A DNA stretch of 64,000 nucleotides, taken from positions 248,001 through 312,000 of the forward strand of contig NZ_BLXZ01000002.1 in the NCBI RefSeq assembly GCF_014193675.1, given 5' to 3'. This document shows, in pieces, positions 1 to 9,025 of the stretch; positions within the stretch are counted from its first letter, which is position 1; every line of letters begins with the position of its first letter. The DNA is from Geomonas limicola (GTDB lineage Bacteria > Desulfobacterota > Desulfuromonadia > Geobacterales > Geobacteraceae). The notes beneath the pieces are model-generated. The model was not told the origin of the DNA. It made no database searches and saw nothing but the letters and a program-made list of their open reading frames with translations. The position numbers were made by a program, and so were the translations under genes.

Positions 1-1855
1 GTACCACGTCGGCAAGCTGCGCCGTCTCGGTGAGGAAGAGGTCGGCCACTACCAGGAACTCCACCGCGTCGAGCGCCTTTTCGACCTTGGCGCGGTTCGG
101 GTAGGAGACCACCGGGTTCTCGCCGGCCACGAACAGGGTCTTTACCTGGCCGCTCACGCAGGCGTCGATGATGGCGCTGCCGTTGAGGCCGCTCCCCTTC
201 GGGTGGATCCCGAGGTCGGCAGCCCCTTGGCTGTTGTTCTTCTCACCCATGACCAGGAGGCCGGAGCCTTCCTTGCCGTACTTGCCGGTCAGGATGGCGA
301 GGTTCGCGCAGGCTTGGGCAAGTGCCGCGTTGTGGCCGGGGTAACCCAGACCGATCGGGAGCAGGATGAGCGCCTTCTCGGCGGCAGCGTAATCCTTGGC
401 GAGCTTGGTGATCTCGTCGGCGGAGACGCCGGTTGCTGCGGCCGCCTTCTCGACGCTCACCTCGGCGAGTGCCGCCTTCAGTTCAGCAAGCCCCGGAGCT
501 GCGGCATCGGCCAGACCCGCGTCGACAATCACCTTGGCGAGCGCGTTCAGCAGCAGGATCTCGCTCCCCGGGGTGTGCACGGTAGTCTGGGCGCCCGGCA
601 GTTTGCCGAGCTTGCCGCGCTTGTCGGAGACGATCCGGAGATCCACCCCTTTGCGCTTCACGCCCAGGTTGATCTCGAAGCCGATGACCGGGTGGGTCTC
701 GTAGGCGTCGGTCTTGATCACCAGGAGGAGGTTGGTCTTCTGGACGTCCAGGATCTCGGAGGGGGAGGCCACGGTGCCGAAGGAGGCCTTGAGCCCTTCG
801 GTAAGCGCCGCGTGGGCGAAGCCGGCCGAGTGGTCGATGTTGTCGCTTCCCAGGGTGCCGCGGAAGAGTTTCTCGAACAGGAAGAGCTCTTCGTTGGTCA
901 GGTGGGCGGTGGAGAGCGCGGCGAGGGAAGCCGGGGCGGCCTTGGCGGCGGCGAGCCGCTCGGTCACCAGGGCAAGTGCCTCGTCCCAGCTCGACTCGAC
1001 CAGCTTCCCGTTTTTACGGATGAGCGGGGTGGTGAGCCGCTTGTCAGAGTTGACGAACTGGTAGGCGAAGCGGCCGCGGTGGCAGAGCTGGCCGTTGTGG
1101 AACCCCTGGTCCTCGTCGTAGACGGTGGTTAAGACCTTGTTGTCCTTGCACCCCAGGGTGAGCTGGCAGCCGGTCCCGCAGTAGGAGCAGACCGTCTTCA
1201 CCTTGGAGAGTGCCCACCAGCGCGCCTGGAACTTGAAGGGGCGCGAGATGAGTGCGCCGACCGGGCAGACCGAGACGCAGGAGCCGCAGAACTCGCAGTT
1301 CAGGGGGCCGTCGAACTCGGTGCCGATCTTCGCCTCGAGGCCGCGGTTGATGACCGAGTAGGCGCCGTAGCTTACGATTTCGTCGCAGATGCGCGCACAC
1401 TTGCCGCAGAGGATGCAGCGGTTCATGTCGCGCTCGATGATCGGGTTGACGTAGTCGATCTCGTGGTTGAACTTCTCGTCCACGAACTGGTTGCAGTTGA
1501 CCTTGTACTCGTAGGTGAGGTTCTGCAGGTCGCAGTCGCCCGCCGCATCGCACACCGGGCAGTCGATCGGGTGCTTGAGGAGCAGAAGTTCCAGCACCAG
1601 CTTCCTCGCCTTGATGATCTCGTCGTTGGAGGTCCGGACGATCATCCCCTCGGTGACCGGGGTGGTGCAGGCCGGGATCAGCCTCCCCTTCATCTGCTCC
1701 ACCTCGACCAGGCACATGCGGCAGCCGCCGAACGGGTGCAGTTTCTTGTCATGGCACAGGATGGGGATCTTGATCCCCGCCGACTTGGCGGCGTCGTAAA
1801 TGGTCGCGTCCTTGGGTACCGTTACCTGCTTGTTGTCTACTGTAAGATTTACCAT
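1..1855 (-). CDS. nuoG: NADH-quinone oxidoreductase subunit G (partial, 3' end outside window)
   Basis: Iron-sulfur subunit of respiratory complex I that passes electrons from the NuoEF flavin module toward the quinone arm. The first 618 codons are visible and read open to base 1, so the C-terminus lies outside. The start is the ATG giving MVNLTVDNK. In order there are a [2Fe-2S] ferredoxin domain (CHDKKLHPFGGCRMC), a His/Cys cluster (HPIDCPVCDAAGDCDLQ), two [4Fe-4S] sites (CILCGKCARIC and CEFCGSCVSVCPVG), then CSYCGTGC and a molybdopterin-oxidoreductase-like body. It is the last visible gene of a nuoABCDEFG operon on the minus strand; nuoH-N would be expected beyond the left edge. The extra CxxCxxxC cluster near residue 230 corresponds to the N7-type site found in some bacterial NuoG. 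Confidence 0.95.
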   Translation of the reverse strand, partial: MVNLTVDNKQVTVPKDATIYDAAKSAGIKIPILCHDKKLHPFGGCRMCLVEVEQMKGRLIPACTTPVTEGMIVRTSNDEIIKARKLVLELLLLKHPIDCPVCDAAGDCDLQNLTYEYKVNCNQFVDEKFNHEIDYVNPIIERDMNRCILCGKCARICDEIVSYGAYSVINRGLEAKIGTEFDGPLNCEFCGSCVSVCPVGALISRPFKFQARWWALSKVKTVCSYCGTGCQLTLGCKDNKVLTTVYDEDQGFHNGQLCHRGRFAYQFVNSDKRLTTPLIRKNGKLVESSWDEALALVTERLAAAKAAPASLAALSTAHLTNEELFLFEKLFRGTLGSDNIDHSAGFAHAALTEGLKASFGTVASPSEILDVQKTNLLLVIKTDAYETHPVIGFEINLGVKRKGVDLRIVSDKRGKLGKLPGAQTTVHTPGSEILLLNALAKVIVDAGLADAAAPGLAELKAALAEVSVEKAAAATGVSADEITKLAKDYAAAEKALILLPIGLGYPGHNAALAQACANLAILTGKYGKEGSGLLVMGEKNNSQGAADLGIHPKGSGLNGSAIIDACVSGQVKTLFVAGENPVVSYPNRAKVEKALDAVEFLVVADLFLTETAQLADVV

Positions 1856-1914
1856 CTCGACCTCAGTCTCCGTGGGAATCAGGAACCAGTTTTAACTTCT
1901 AAGTTCTCCGGCTG

Positions 1915-3699
1915 TTATTCAATGGCCATGAAGCGGCAGGCGTCGTAGCAGGACTTGCACTTGGTGCACTTCTCCTGCACCAGGGTCGCCACTTGCCCCT
2001 TCTCCCAGACGATGGCGTCGGACGGGCAGGCCTTGAGGCAGGCTCCGCACTTGACGCACTTCTCGGGGACCACTCTCCAGAGCAGGAGTTCCTTGCAGGA
2101 GTTGGAGGGGCAGCGCTTGTCGGTGATGTGCGCCTCATACTCGTGACGGAAGTACTTGACGGTGGAGAGAATCGGGTTGGGAGCCGTCTGTCCGAGGCCG
2201 CACAAGGAGGCCTTCTTGATGGTGGCACCCATGTCGAGCAGGGTGTCGATGTCCTTCATCTCGCCTCTCCCCTCGGTGATGCGCTCGAGGATGTCCAGCA
2301 TGGCCTTCAGGCCCACACGGCAGGGGACGCACTTGCCGCAGGATTCCATACGGGTGAAGGTGAGGAAGAAGCGGGCCACGTCGACCATGCAGGTGGTCTC
2401 GTCCATGACGACCAGACCGCCCGACCCCATCATGGCGCCTGCCTTGATGAGCGAGTCGTAGTCGACCGGGGTGTCGAGCACCTCGGCCGGGATGCAGCCG
2501 CCGGAAGGACCACCGGCCTGGACCGCCTTGAACTTGCGGTTGTTGGCGATGCCGCCGCAGACCTGGTAGATAACGTCACGCACCGTCATACCGGCCGGAA
2601 CCTCGACGAGACCGGTGTGCTTCACCTTGCCGGTGACCGCGAAGATCTTGGTCCCCTTGGTCGTCTCGGTGCCCAGCGATGCGTACCACTCGGACCCCTT
2701 GTTGATGATGTGGCGGACGTTTGCGAAGGTCTCAACGTTGTTGATGTTGGTCGGATGACCCCAGAGGCCCTTGACCGCCGGGAACGGCGGACGGGGACGC
2801 GGCATGCCGCGCTCGCCCTCGATGGAGGCCATGAGTGCCGTTTCCTCGCCGCAGACGAAGGCGCCGGCGCCCTTCTTGATCCTCATGTCGAAGTCGAAAC
2901 CCCAACCCCTGATGTTCTTCCCCAGGTACCCCTTCTCGTAGCAGGTGTCGAGCGCCCTCTGGAGACGCTCGATGGCCAGCGGGTACTCGGCGCGTACGTA
3001 AACGTAACCGTGGGTGCAGCCGATGGCGTAGGCCGCGATCATCATCCCCTCGATGACGCAGTACGGGTCGCCTTCCAGGATGGAGCGGTCCATGAACGCG
3101 CCCGGGTCGCCCTCGTCGGCGTTGCAGATCAGGTACTTGTGGTGACCGGGAGAGGCCGCGCAGAAGCTCCACTTCATGCCGGTCGGGAAGCCCCCGCCCC
3201 CACGGCCACGCAGACCCGATTTCTTCACCTCGTCGATGACCTGCGCCGGGTTCATCTCCTTGACGCACTTCTCGATGGCCTTGAAGCCGTCCTCTTCGAG
3301 GAAGGCGTCAATCTTTTCGGGGTCGATCTGGCCACAACCGGTCATGACCACGCGCATCTGCTGATCGACGAAGGTGTTGTAGTAGGCCTTGGCCTTCTTC
3401 TTCTCGATCGGGGCCTGGGCGACGATGTGCTCCTTGAGGATGTTCTCCACATCCTCGGGCTGCACGAAGTCGTAGGTGATCCGGCCGAGTTCCGGGGTGA
3501 TGATGTCGACCAGAACATCGTTGGCGCACAGGCCGCGGCAGCCGGTCTTGATCACGTCGCAGCGCTTGCCCACCTGGGCGTTGATGCCCAGCTCGGCGAT
3601 CAGCTTGGTGAACTGGTTTTCCACCTGCTTCGCGCCGGCCGAGATGCCGCCGGTCCCCTGACAGATAAGAATCTTGATTTGGTCGCTTGCTTCACTCAT
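1915..3699 (-). CDS. nuoF: NADH-quinone oxidoreductase subunit F, extended multi-domain form
   Basis: NADH-binding flavoprotein of complex I, 594 aa and longer than the roughly 430-445 aa of the simple E. coli type. The N-terminus carries a thioredoxin-like domain with cysteines in CDVIKTGCRGLC. The core has the glycine-rich nucleotide/FMN segment GRGGGGFPTG, ICNADEGDPGAF and the N3 cluster motif ESCGKCVPCRVG. The C-terminus adds two [4Fe-4S] ferredoxin motifs (CVKCGACLKACP and CTKCKSCYDAC). This domain order is also known from NuoF-like subunits of NAD-reducing hydrogenases and NADH:ferredoxin enzymes, but the intact nuoABCD neighbours favour respiratory complex I. It has an AGGGGAA ribosome site about 8 bases before ATG and lies 31 bases after nuoE. 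Confidence 0.95.
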   Translation of the reverse strand: MSEASDQIKILICQGTGGISAGAKQVENQFTKLIAELGINAQVGKRCDVIKTGCRGLCANDVLVDIITPELGRITYDFVQPEDVENILKEHIVAQAPIEKKKAKAYYNTFVDQQMRVVMTGCGQIDPEKIDAFLEEDGFKAIEKCVKEMNPAQVIDEVKKSGLRGRGGGGFPTGMKWSFCAASPGHHKYLICNADEGDPGAFMDRSILEGDPYCVIEGMMIAAYAIGCTHGYVYVRAEYPLAIERLQRALDTCYEKGYLGKNIRGWGFDFDMRIKKGAGAFVCGEETALMASIEGERGMPRPRPPFPAVKGLWGHPTNINNVETFANVRHIINKGSEWYASLGTETTKGTKIFAVTGKVKHTGLVEVPAGMTVRDVIYQVCGGIANNRKFKAVQAGGPSGGCIPAEVLDTPVDYDSLIKAGAMMGSGGLVVMDETTCMVDVARFFLTFTRMESCGKCVPCRVGLKAMLDILERITEGRGEMKDIDTLLDMGATIKKASLCGLGQTAPNPILSTVKYFRHEYEAHITDKRCPSNSCKELLLWRVVPEKCVKCGACLKACPSDAIVWEKGQVATLVQEKCTKCKSCYDACRFMAIE

Positions 3700-3730
3700 G
3701 AAAGGTTCCCCTGCTGGTGAATTATCCGGT

Positions 3731-4243
3731 CTACTTCATCGGCCGCGCGTTGTAGGTGTTGATGATCTCATCGACCTTCTGTACGGTCATCTTCCCGAAG
3801 GTGTCGTCGTTGACCATGGCGAGCGGCGCCATGCCGCAGGCGCCCAGGCAGGCAACCTTCTCGAAGGTGTAGCGCAGGTCGGCAGTGGTCTCGGCGTGGC
3901 CGATCTTCAGCCTGTCGAAGAAGGTTTCCGTGATGCGCTCGGCACCCTGGACGTGGCAGGCGGTACCCACGCAGACCCTGATGATGAACCGGCCGCGCGG
4001 CTTCAGGTGGAACTGCGCGTAGAAGGTCAACACGCCATAGATCTGGGCCGGATAGGCGTTCAGCCTCTCGGCGACCAGGGCGATGGCCGGTTTGGGGACG
4101 TAGCCGTAGGCCTCCTGGATCCCCTGGAGGACCGGCATCAGGTTGCCGGGCAGCGTCAGGTATTTATCGATGACCTCGTTGGCTTCGGTGAGGTCGATTT
4201 CTTCTTCGGTCTGAAGCTCTTCTGCGGCTGGAGCGTTGGACAT
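3731..4243 (-). CDS. nuoE: NADH-quinone oxidoreductase subunit E
   Basis: 24-kDa [2Fe-2S] subunit that works with NuoF in NADH oxidation. The thioredoxin-like fold carries the cluster ligands in CVGTACHVQG and CLGACGMAP. An in-frame ATG lies nine bases upstream (4252), but it directly abuts the ribosome site AAAGGAG. The ATG at 4243 (MSNAPAAEE) has a normal 9-base spacing, so the shorter 170-aa form is chosen. It lies between nuoD and nuoF in the minus-strand operon. The acidic N-terminal extension (EELQTEEEIDLTEANE) precedes the conserved helical bundle. Confidence 0.94.
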   Translation of the reverse strand: MSNAPAAEELQTEEEIDLTEANEVIDKYLTLPGNLMPVLQGIQEAYGYVPKPAIALVAERLNAYPAQIYGVLTFYAQFHLKPRGRFIIRVCVGTACHVQGAERITETFFDRLKIGHAETTADLRYTFEKVACLGACGMAPLAMVNDDTFGKMTVQKVDEIINTYNARPMK

Positions 4244-4274
4244 GTACCCCATCTCCTTTGATTCTTAGTGTCAG

Positions 4275-5447
4275 TTACCGGTCGATTTCACCAAGCACGA
4301 TGTCGAGGGTTCCGATGATGGCCACCAGGTCCGGCAGCATGCTCCCCTTGGCCATCTTCTCGATGGCGCCCAGGTTCACGAATGAGGGGGGACGGATCCT
4401 CATGCGGCGCGGCTTGGTGCCGCCGTCGGAGACGATGTAGAAGCCGAGTTCGCCCTTGGGGGCCTCGACACCCTGGTACACCTCGCCCTCGGGGACGGGG
4501 AAGCCTTCCGAGGCGATCTTGAAGTGGTGGATCAGCCCTTCGATGGAGTTGTAGACGCTCTCCTTGGGCGGGTAGCAGACCTGCGGCGCGTCGGCCAGGA
4601 TCGGGCCGGGCTTCAGCTTCTTCAGGGCCTGGGCGATGATCTTCACCGATTCGCGCATCTCGATAAGGCGCACCTTGTAGCGGTCGAAGGTGTCGCAGTT
4701 CTCGCCGACCGGCACCTTGAAGTCGTAGTTCTCGTAGCCGCAGTAGGGCTGGTCGCGACGCAGGTCGATGTCGACGCCGGAGCCCCTGAGGGCCGGGCCG
4801 GAGATGCCGTAGTCGATGGCGTCCTCGGCGGAGATCACGCCGTTACCCACGGTACGCTGCACCCAGATGGTGTTCTTGGTCAAAAGCCCTTCGTAGGTGT
4901 CGAAGTGACCCGGGAAGGTGTCCACGATCTCCTGGCACTTCGCCTCGAAGTCCTCGGGGAGGTCGCGGGACAGGCCGCCCACCCGGAAGAAGTTGGAGGT
5001 CATGCGGGCGCCCGAGATGTTCTCGTAGAGCTCCATGACCTTCTCTCGCTCGCGGAAGGCGTAGATGAAGACGGTCATGGCACCGATGTCCAGCGCGTGG
5101 CAGGCGATCCAGACCAGGTGGCTTTTGAGACGGGTCATCTCGTTCATGATGACGCGGGCGACCTGGGCGCGCTCCGGAACCTCGAGGGCCAGGAGCTTCT
5201 CGACGGCCAGGATGTAGCCCAGGTTGTTGCTCATCGGGGCCAGGTAGTCCAGGCGGTCGGTGAGCGGGATGGTCTGGTGGTAGGTCCTGTGCTCGGAGAG
5301 CTTCTCCACACCGCGGTGCAGGTAGCCGATGTGCGGGGTAATCTTCTGGATCACCTCGCCGTCCAGCTCGACGATGAGCCGCAAAACGCCGTGGGTACTG
5401 GGGTGCTGGGGCCCCATGTTCAGTGTCATTATCTCGGTGCTAGCCAT
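4275..5447 (-). CDS. nuoD: NADH-quinone oxidoreductase subunit D
   Basis: 49-kDa subunit of complex I, homologous to the large subunit of [NiFe] hydrogenases, lining the quinone-binding cavity with NuoB. At 390 aa it has the normal length for an unfused NuoD; NuoC is a separate gene here, unlike the NuoCD fusion of E. coli. Recognisable signatures are LNMGPQHPSTHGVLR at the N-terminus and GYLHRGVEKLSE, and the C-terminus ends LGEIDR. The nickel ligands of hydrogenases are absent, as expected. It is 46 bases downstream of nuoC in the operon. Confidence 0.96.
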   Translation of the reverse strand: MASTEIMTLNMGPQHPSTHGVLRLIVELDGEVIQKITPHIGYLHRGVEKLSEHRTYHQTIPLTDRLDYLAPMSNNLGYILAVEKLLALEVPERAQVARVIMNEMTRLKSHLVWIACHALDIGAMTVFIYAFREREKVMELYENISGARMTSNFFRVGGLSRDLPEDFEAKCQEIVDTFPGHFDTYEGLLTKNTIWVQRTVGNGVISAEDAIDYGISGPALRGSGVDIDLRRDQPYCGYENYDFKVPVGENCDTFDRYKVRLIEMRESVKIIAQALKKLKPGPILADAPQVCYPPKESVYNSIEGLIHHFKIASEGFPVPEGEVYQGVEAPKGELGFYIVSDGGTKPRRMRIRPPSFVNLGAIEKMAKGSMLPDLVAIIGTLDIVLGEIDR

Positions 5448-5493
5448 TGATCGCCTCTATAAGTTCGGAGTTTGAAATCCTTGGGTTCACGAG

Positions 5494-5988
5494 TTAGGAC
5501 AGGCGGCCCTTGTAGGGCTCGCGGTCCGGTCCCTGGAGGGGGTAGTCCTTCCTGAGCGGGTGCCCGACCCAGTCGTCGGTCATCAGGATGCGCACCATGT
5601 TGGGGTGGTTGTTGAACCGGATCCCCATCAGGTCGTAGACCTCGCGCTCGAGCCAGTCTGCGGTTTTCCAGAGTGCGCAGGCGCTGTCGATGGTGCAGTC
5701 GGACTCAGTGACCGGTGCCTTGATCCTGATCCGCTCCTTGTTGGGGATGGAGTAGAGGTGGTAGACCACCATGAAGCGGGGTTCCTGGCCCAGGTAGTCG
5801 ACCGCGGTCACGTCGGTGAGGAAGTTGTAGCCCAGGTCCTGTTTCAGGCACTTGAGGACTTCCAGGATCTTTTCCTTTTTCACGACCACCGTCGTCTCGC
5901 CACGGAATTCCTTCGACTCGAGGACGGAGTCCGCGAAACGCTCTTGGAGCTTCACTACAGCGCGATTGTTTTCTGCCATATCAGCCAT
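5494..5988 (-). CDS. nuoC: NADH-quinone oxidoreductase subunit C
   Basis: 30-kDa peripheral-arm subunit of complex I, 164 aa. The family signature ERIRIKAPV is followed by WLEREVYDLMGIRFNNHPN and the C-terminal HPLRKDYPLQG. The start at 5988 follows a purine-rich AAAGGGAAAGGT; a second ATG nine bases inside (MAENN) is also possible. It lies 24 bases after nuoB and 46 before nuoD, consistent with one transcript. Confidence 0.95.
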   Translation of the reverse strand: MADMAENNRAVVKLQERFADSVLESKEFRGETTVVVKKEKILEVLKCLKQDLGYNFLTDVTAVDYLGQEPRFMVVYHLYSIPNKERIRIKAPVTESDCTIDSACALWKTADWLEREVYDLMGIRFNNHPNMVRILMTDDWVGHPLRKDYPLQGPDREPYKGRLS

Positions 5989-6012
5989 ACCTTTCCCTTT
6001 GGTCGTAGTGGA

Positions 6013-6525
6013 TTACGCAGCCGGCTCGAGTCTTTCACCCATACCGATGGAGGAACCGAAGGAGTTCTTCTCCTTCATGATCTTGTCCTGCAGCTTCATC
6101 AGGCCGTAGAGCAGCGCCTCGGGGCGCGGCGGGCAGCCCGGGATGTAGACGTCGACCGGGAGGGCCTCGTCGATCCCCTGTACTACCGAGTAGGTATCGA
6201 AGATGCCGCCGGAGCAGGCGCAGGCGCCCATGGCGACCACCCACTTCGGTTCGGGCATCTGCTCGTACACGGTCTGGATCACCGGAAGCATCTTCTTGGT
6301 GACCGTGCCGGCGATGATGATGCAGTCGGCCTGGCGCGGGGAGGCGCGGAAGATGATGCCGAAGCGGTCCAGGTCGTGCTTGGCGGCACCGGTCGCCATC
6401 ATCTCGATGGCGCAGCAGGCCAGACCGAAGGTCATGGGCCAGATGGAGGACTTCCGGGCCCAGTTAACCAGACTGTCCAGGGAAGTCGTGATGATGTTAT
6501 CGCCGAGCGGATTATCTACTCCCAT
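6013..6525 (-). CDS. nuoB: NADH-quinone oxidoreductase subunit B
   Basis: PSST subunit of complex I, holder of the terminal N2 [4Fe-4S] cluster that reduces quinone. 170 aa. Cluster ligands are visible as [11 protein letters not shown] (adjacent cysteines), GACACSGG and [15 protein letters not shown]. The start is the ATG giving [10 protein letters not shown], preceded by AAAGGAG at 7 bases. An open frame continues upstream, but that part only re-reads the end of nuoA. The gene overlaps the end of nuoA by 10 bases, indicating translational coupling. Confidence 0.96.
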   Translation of the reverse strand: MGVDNPLGDNIITTSLDSLVNWARKSSIWPMTFGLACCAIEMMATGAAKHDLDRFGIIFRASPRQADCIIIAGTVTKKMLPVIQTVYEQMPEPKWVVAMGACACSGGIFDTYSVVQGIDEALPVDVYIPGCPPRPEALLYGLMKLQDKIMKEKNSFGSSIGMGERLEPAA

Positions 6526-6872
6526 TCCAGTGCTCCTTTTTTCCAAACGTATACGTAGCCTACGAAGAGGATGACGATGAAGATGCCCATCTCGATGAGG
6601 CCGAAGACGCCGAGCTTCTTGAAGAGCACGGCCCACGGATACATGAAGACGGCCTCGATGTCGAACAGGATGAAGAGCATCGCAATCAGGTAGAACTTCA
6701 CGGAGAAGCGCTCGCGGGCGCTGCCCACCGGATCGCAGCCGCACTCGTACGGTTGGAGTTTGACCTTAGACGGTTTTTTCTGCCCGATGAGCGATGAGAA
6801 GATCACCGACCCCAGGCCGAACAAGACCGCTATGACTACCAGCACCAAGATTGGCAGATACGCACCAAGCAT
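6516..6872 (-). CDS. nuoA: NADH-quinone oxidoreductase subunit A
   Basis: Small membrane subunit of complex I (118 aa, three predicted membrane helices). The first is near residues 5-27 ([20 protein letters not shown]), then [21 protein letters not shown] with its conserved acidic residues, then [18 protein letters not shown]. The loop signature [12 protein letters not shown] contains the conserved cysteine region. It is the first gene of the minus-strand nuo operon, with GGAGGATAGGG before ATG. The promoter is assigned to the 545-base gap upstream. Confidence 0.95.
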   Translation of the reverse strand: MLGAYLPILVLVVIAVLFGLGSVIFSSLIGQKKPSKVKLQPYECGCDPVGSARERFSVKFYLIAMLFILFDIEAVFMYPWAVLFKKLGVFGLIEMGIFIVILFVGYVYVWKKGALEWE

Positions 6873-7000
6873 CCCTATCCTCCCGTACTCCTGCAGTGTT
6901 TTTTATTGCAACCGTTTCTAAATAGCGTATACTGCGTCGATTCTTGCCCTGCGTTTCCTCATTTTCCCGCCGATTTATCACCGACGAAAGCCCGACGCAA

Positions 7001-7013
7001 GTATACTGTATAC
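7001..7013. promoter_or_regulatory. Palindromic GTATAC-T-GTATAC operator candidate
   Basis: GTATACTGTATAC is a perfect 13-base dyad just downstream of the inferred nuoA start of transcription (near 7020), where a bound repressor would block the polymerase. Related hexamers flank the atp operons at 10498, 10584 and 39960-39973. The regulator is unknown; the Geobacter repressor HgtR, known to control energy-generation genes, is one candidate, but its motif was not verified here. Confidence 0.5.
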
Positions 7014-7026
7014 AAAAAGCGCTTAA

Positions 7027-7055
7027 AAATTATTTCATTCCTCCCTCTTTGTCAA
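7027..7055 (-). promoter_or_regulatory. nuoA promoter (sigma-70 type)
   Basis: On the minus strand TTGACA (7055-7050) is followed after 17 bases by TAATTT (7032-7027). Transcription would begin near 7020, leaving a leader of about 150 bases before nuoA. The leader start contains AAGCGCTT and the GTATAC dyad. Confidence 0.55.
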
Positions 7056-7340
7056 GCAGAAAATATTTCAGTTCTTTTGCGAACTTCTGCCGCTGTTGAC
7101 CCCCAAAAATCGCAAAACGGCGTTACCATTTGCGCCAACTGTATACAGCTTTCCAAGCCGTTGTTTTTCGGTTCTGTTTTCAAGATCGTCGTTATCTCCG
7201 CCAGTTGTATCATGAATCGGACCTAATCGGCCTTATTGCGGCTTACACCGAGGTAGCGTGCATGAGGCGCTCGGAACGGCACGATCGGGACCGGTGCGGA
7301 GCGGTTCTCGACGGGTTTTCAGCACCGGCGCGCATATTCC

Positions 7341-7370
7341 TTGACATAAAGTGCGCTGCTATGCTACCAA
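7341..7370 (+). promoter_or_regulatory. hemL promoter candidate
   Basis: A perfect -35 hexamer TTGACA (7341-7346) is followed after 18 bases by a weak -10, TACCAA (7365-7370), about 47 bases before the hemL ATG. The -35 is convincing; the -10 assignment is tentative. Confidence 0.4.
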
Positions 7371-7417
7371 AGCTACTGATAAACCAAACATAATTAGCGA
7401 GTTAGGAGTGTTCCCCC

Positions 7418-8701
7418 ATGAAAAACAGCCGCTCGACCCAGCTTTTCCAGGAAGCCCTGAAGACTATCCCCGGTGGCGTGAACAGCCCGGTACGCGCCTT
7501 CAGATCCGTTGGTTCCGATCCGCTCTTCATCAAGAAGGCCGCGGGTTGCAAGATTTACGACGAGGACGGCAACGAGTTCATCGACTATGTAGGCTCCTGG
7601 GGTCCGGCGATCCTGGGGCACTGCCACCCGACCGTGGTGGCCGCGGTGAAGGCCGCCGTAGATAACGGCTGCAGCTTCGGCGCCCCGACCGAACTGGAGA
7701 TCACCCTGGCCGAGATGGTCACCAAGGCGTACCCCTCCATCGAGATGGTGCGCATGGTGAGCTCCGGCACCGAGGCGACCATGAGCGCCATCCGGCTGGC
7801 CCGCGGCTACACCGGCCGCGACAAGATCCTCAAGTTCTCCGGCTGCTACCACGGTCACTCCGACTCCTTGCTGGTCAAGGCAGGCTCCGGCCTCGCCACC
7901 TTCGGCGTACCCGACTCCCCGGGCGTCCCCGCCGACTTCGCCAAGCACACCCTGACCGCCGTATATAACAGTGTGGAATCGGTACGTGAGCTGGTGACCG
8001 CCAACAAGGACCAGGTTGCCTGCGTCATCGTCGAGCCGATCGCCGGCAACATGGGAACCGTCCCCCCCAACCCCGGCTTCCTCGAGGGACTGCGCGAGCT
8101 GTGCACCCAGGAAGGGATCGTGCTGATCTTCGACGAGGTGATGTGCGGTTTCCGCGTGGCTTACGGCGGGGCGCAGGAGGTCTACGGCGTGAAGGCGGAC
8201 CTGACCACCCTGGGCAAGATCATCGGCGGCGGCCTGCCGGTAGGGGCCTTCGGCGGCAAGAAGGAAATTATGAAGCACCTCTCCCCGGCAGGCGGCGTGT
8301 ACCAGGCCGGCACCCTGTCCGGCAACCCCCTGGCCATGACCGCCGGCATCGAGACCCTGAAACTTCTGCAGGCTCCCGGCTTCTACCAGGATCTCGAAGA
8401 GAAGGCCAAGTTCGTGGCCGAAGGGATCGCCAAGGCCGCCAAGGACGCCGGTTACCCGATCTACTCCACCCGGGTGGGCTCCATGTTCTGCGCCTTCTTC
8501 TCGAAAGAGCCCGTCTACGACTGGGACAGCGCAGCGAAGTGCGACACCAAGGCCTTTGCCACCTACTTCCGCGGCATGCTCGAGGAAGGGATCTACCTCG
8601 CCTGCTCGCAGTTCGAAACTGCCTTCGTGGGCGCGGCCCACAGCCAGGCCGACCTGGAGAAGACCATCGCCGCAGCGGCAAAGTGCTTCAAGGCGCTGTA
8701 G
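7418..8701 (+). CDS. hemL: Glutamate-1-semialdehyde 2,1-aminomutase
   Basis: PLP enzyme that converts glutamate-1-semialdehyde to 5-aminolevulinate, the last step of the C5 route to tetrapyrroles. 427 aa, normal length. Signatures include [12 protein letters not shown] near the N-terminus, [30 protein letters not shown], the PLP-binding FDEVMCGFR, and the catalytic lysine in [15 protein letters not shown]. The ATG has TAGGAG about 9 bases upstream. Heme supply matches the cytochrome-rich metabolism expected of the organism. Divergent from nuoA. Confidence 0.97.
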   Translation: MKNSRSTQLFQEALKTIPGGVNSPVRAFRSVGSDPLFIKKAAGCKIYDEDGNEFIDYVGSWGPAILGHCHPTVVAAVKAAVDNGCSFGAPTELEITLAEMVTKAYPSIEMVRMVSSGTEATMSAIRLARGYTGRDKILKFSGCYHGHSDSLLVKAGSGLATFGVPDSPGVPADFAKHTLTAVYNSVESVRELVTANKDQVACVIVEPIAGNMGTVPPNPGFLEGLRELCTQEGIVLIFDEVMCGFRVAYGGAQEVYGVKADLTTLGKIIGGGLPVGAFGGKKEIMKHLSPAGGVYQAGTLSGNPLAMTAGIETLKLLQAPGFYQDLEEKAKFVAEGIAKAAKDAGYPIYSTRVGSMFCAFFSKEPVYDWDSAAKCDTKAFATYFRGMLEEGIYLACSQFETAFVGAAHSQADLEKTIAAAAKCFKAL

Positions 8702-8712
8702 GGGAACGGCAG

Positions 8713-8754
8713 GAACTAGGGATCAGGGACTAGGGATCAGGGACTAGGGATCAG
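8713..8754 (+). repeat. Tandem 14-base repeat, three units
   Basis: Three consecutive units of the form GGACTAGGGATCAG (first unit GAACTAGGGATCAG), followed by GGGCTA. The same unit recurs in reverse orientation at 19365-19422. It lies between hemL and its terminator. Confidence 0.8.
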
Positions 8755-8815
8755 GGGCTAAATTCCGGATACCATAAAGAACTGATCTGGTGACCTGACT
8801 AGGTATTGCGAAACA

Positions 8816-8855
8816 AAAGAAGGCGGAACTTCCTCGTGGAAGTTCCGCCTTCTTT
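8816..8855. terminator. Bidirectional terminator between hemL and the convergent MshEN gene
   Basis: Perfect 18-base arms (AAAGAAGGCGGAACTTCC and its complement) around the loop TCGT. Short A and T runs close the stem on both strands, fitting termination of both converging transcripts. Confidence 0.8.
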
Positions 8856-9025
8856 GTAATACGTCCGTTAACTCCGGAAAGACTCCAATAGGGTCTCTCC
8901 CCTTGCGGGAGAGGGCTGGGGTGGGGGGGGGGGAAGGCGCCACCTCATCGCCGAGGGCAGCTTCACCCACCCCCGGGAATCCGCCTGACCGTCACTTCGC
9001 GCCCAGCACCGACGCGCGAGACCAT

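Larger units (their letters stand above)
6873..7417. promoter_or_regulatory. Divergent nuoA / hemL control region
   Basis: 545 bases without a gene, clearly AT-richer than the flanks. It separates the nuo operon (minus) from hemL (plus). It holds a sigma-70-like promoter on each strand (separate entries), four GTATAC hexamers (6927, 7001, 7008, 7141) and the palindrome AAGCGCTT at 7017. Short open frames here have no ribosome site or recognisable product. Confidence 0.6.

Noticed and set aside
203..1132. Long open frame on the plus strand
   Set aside because: It is antisense to nuoG, whose cysteine motifs are unmistakable; the frame has no ribosome site or recognisable domain.
1993..3720. 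575-codon open frame on the plus strand
   Set aside because: Antisense to nuoF; typical high-GC shadow with Asp/Gly/Val/His-rich composition.
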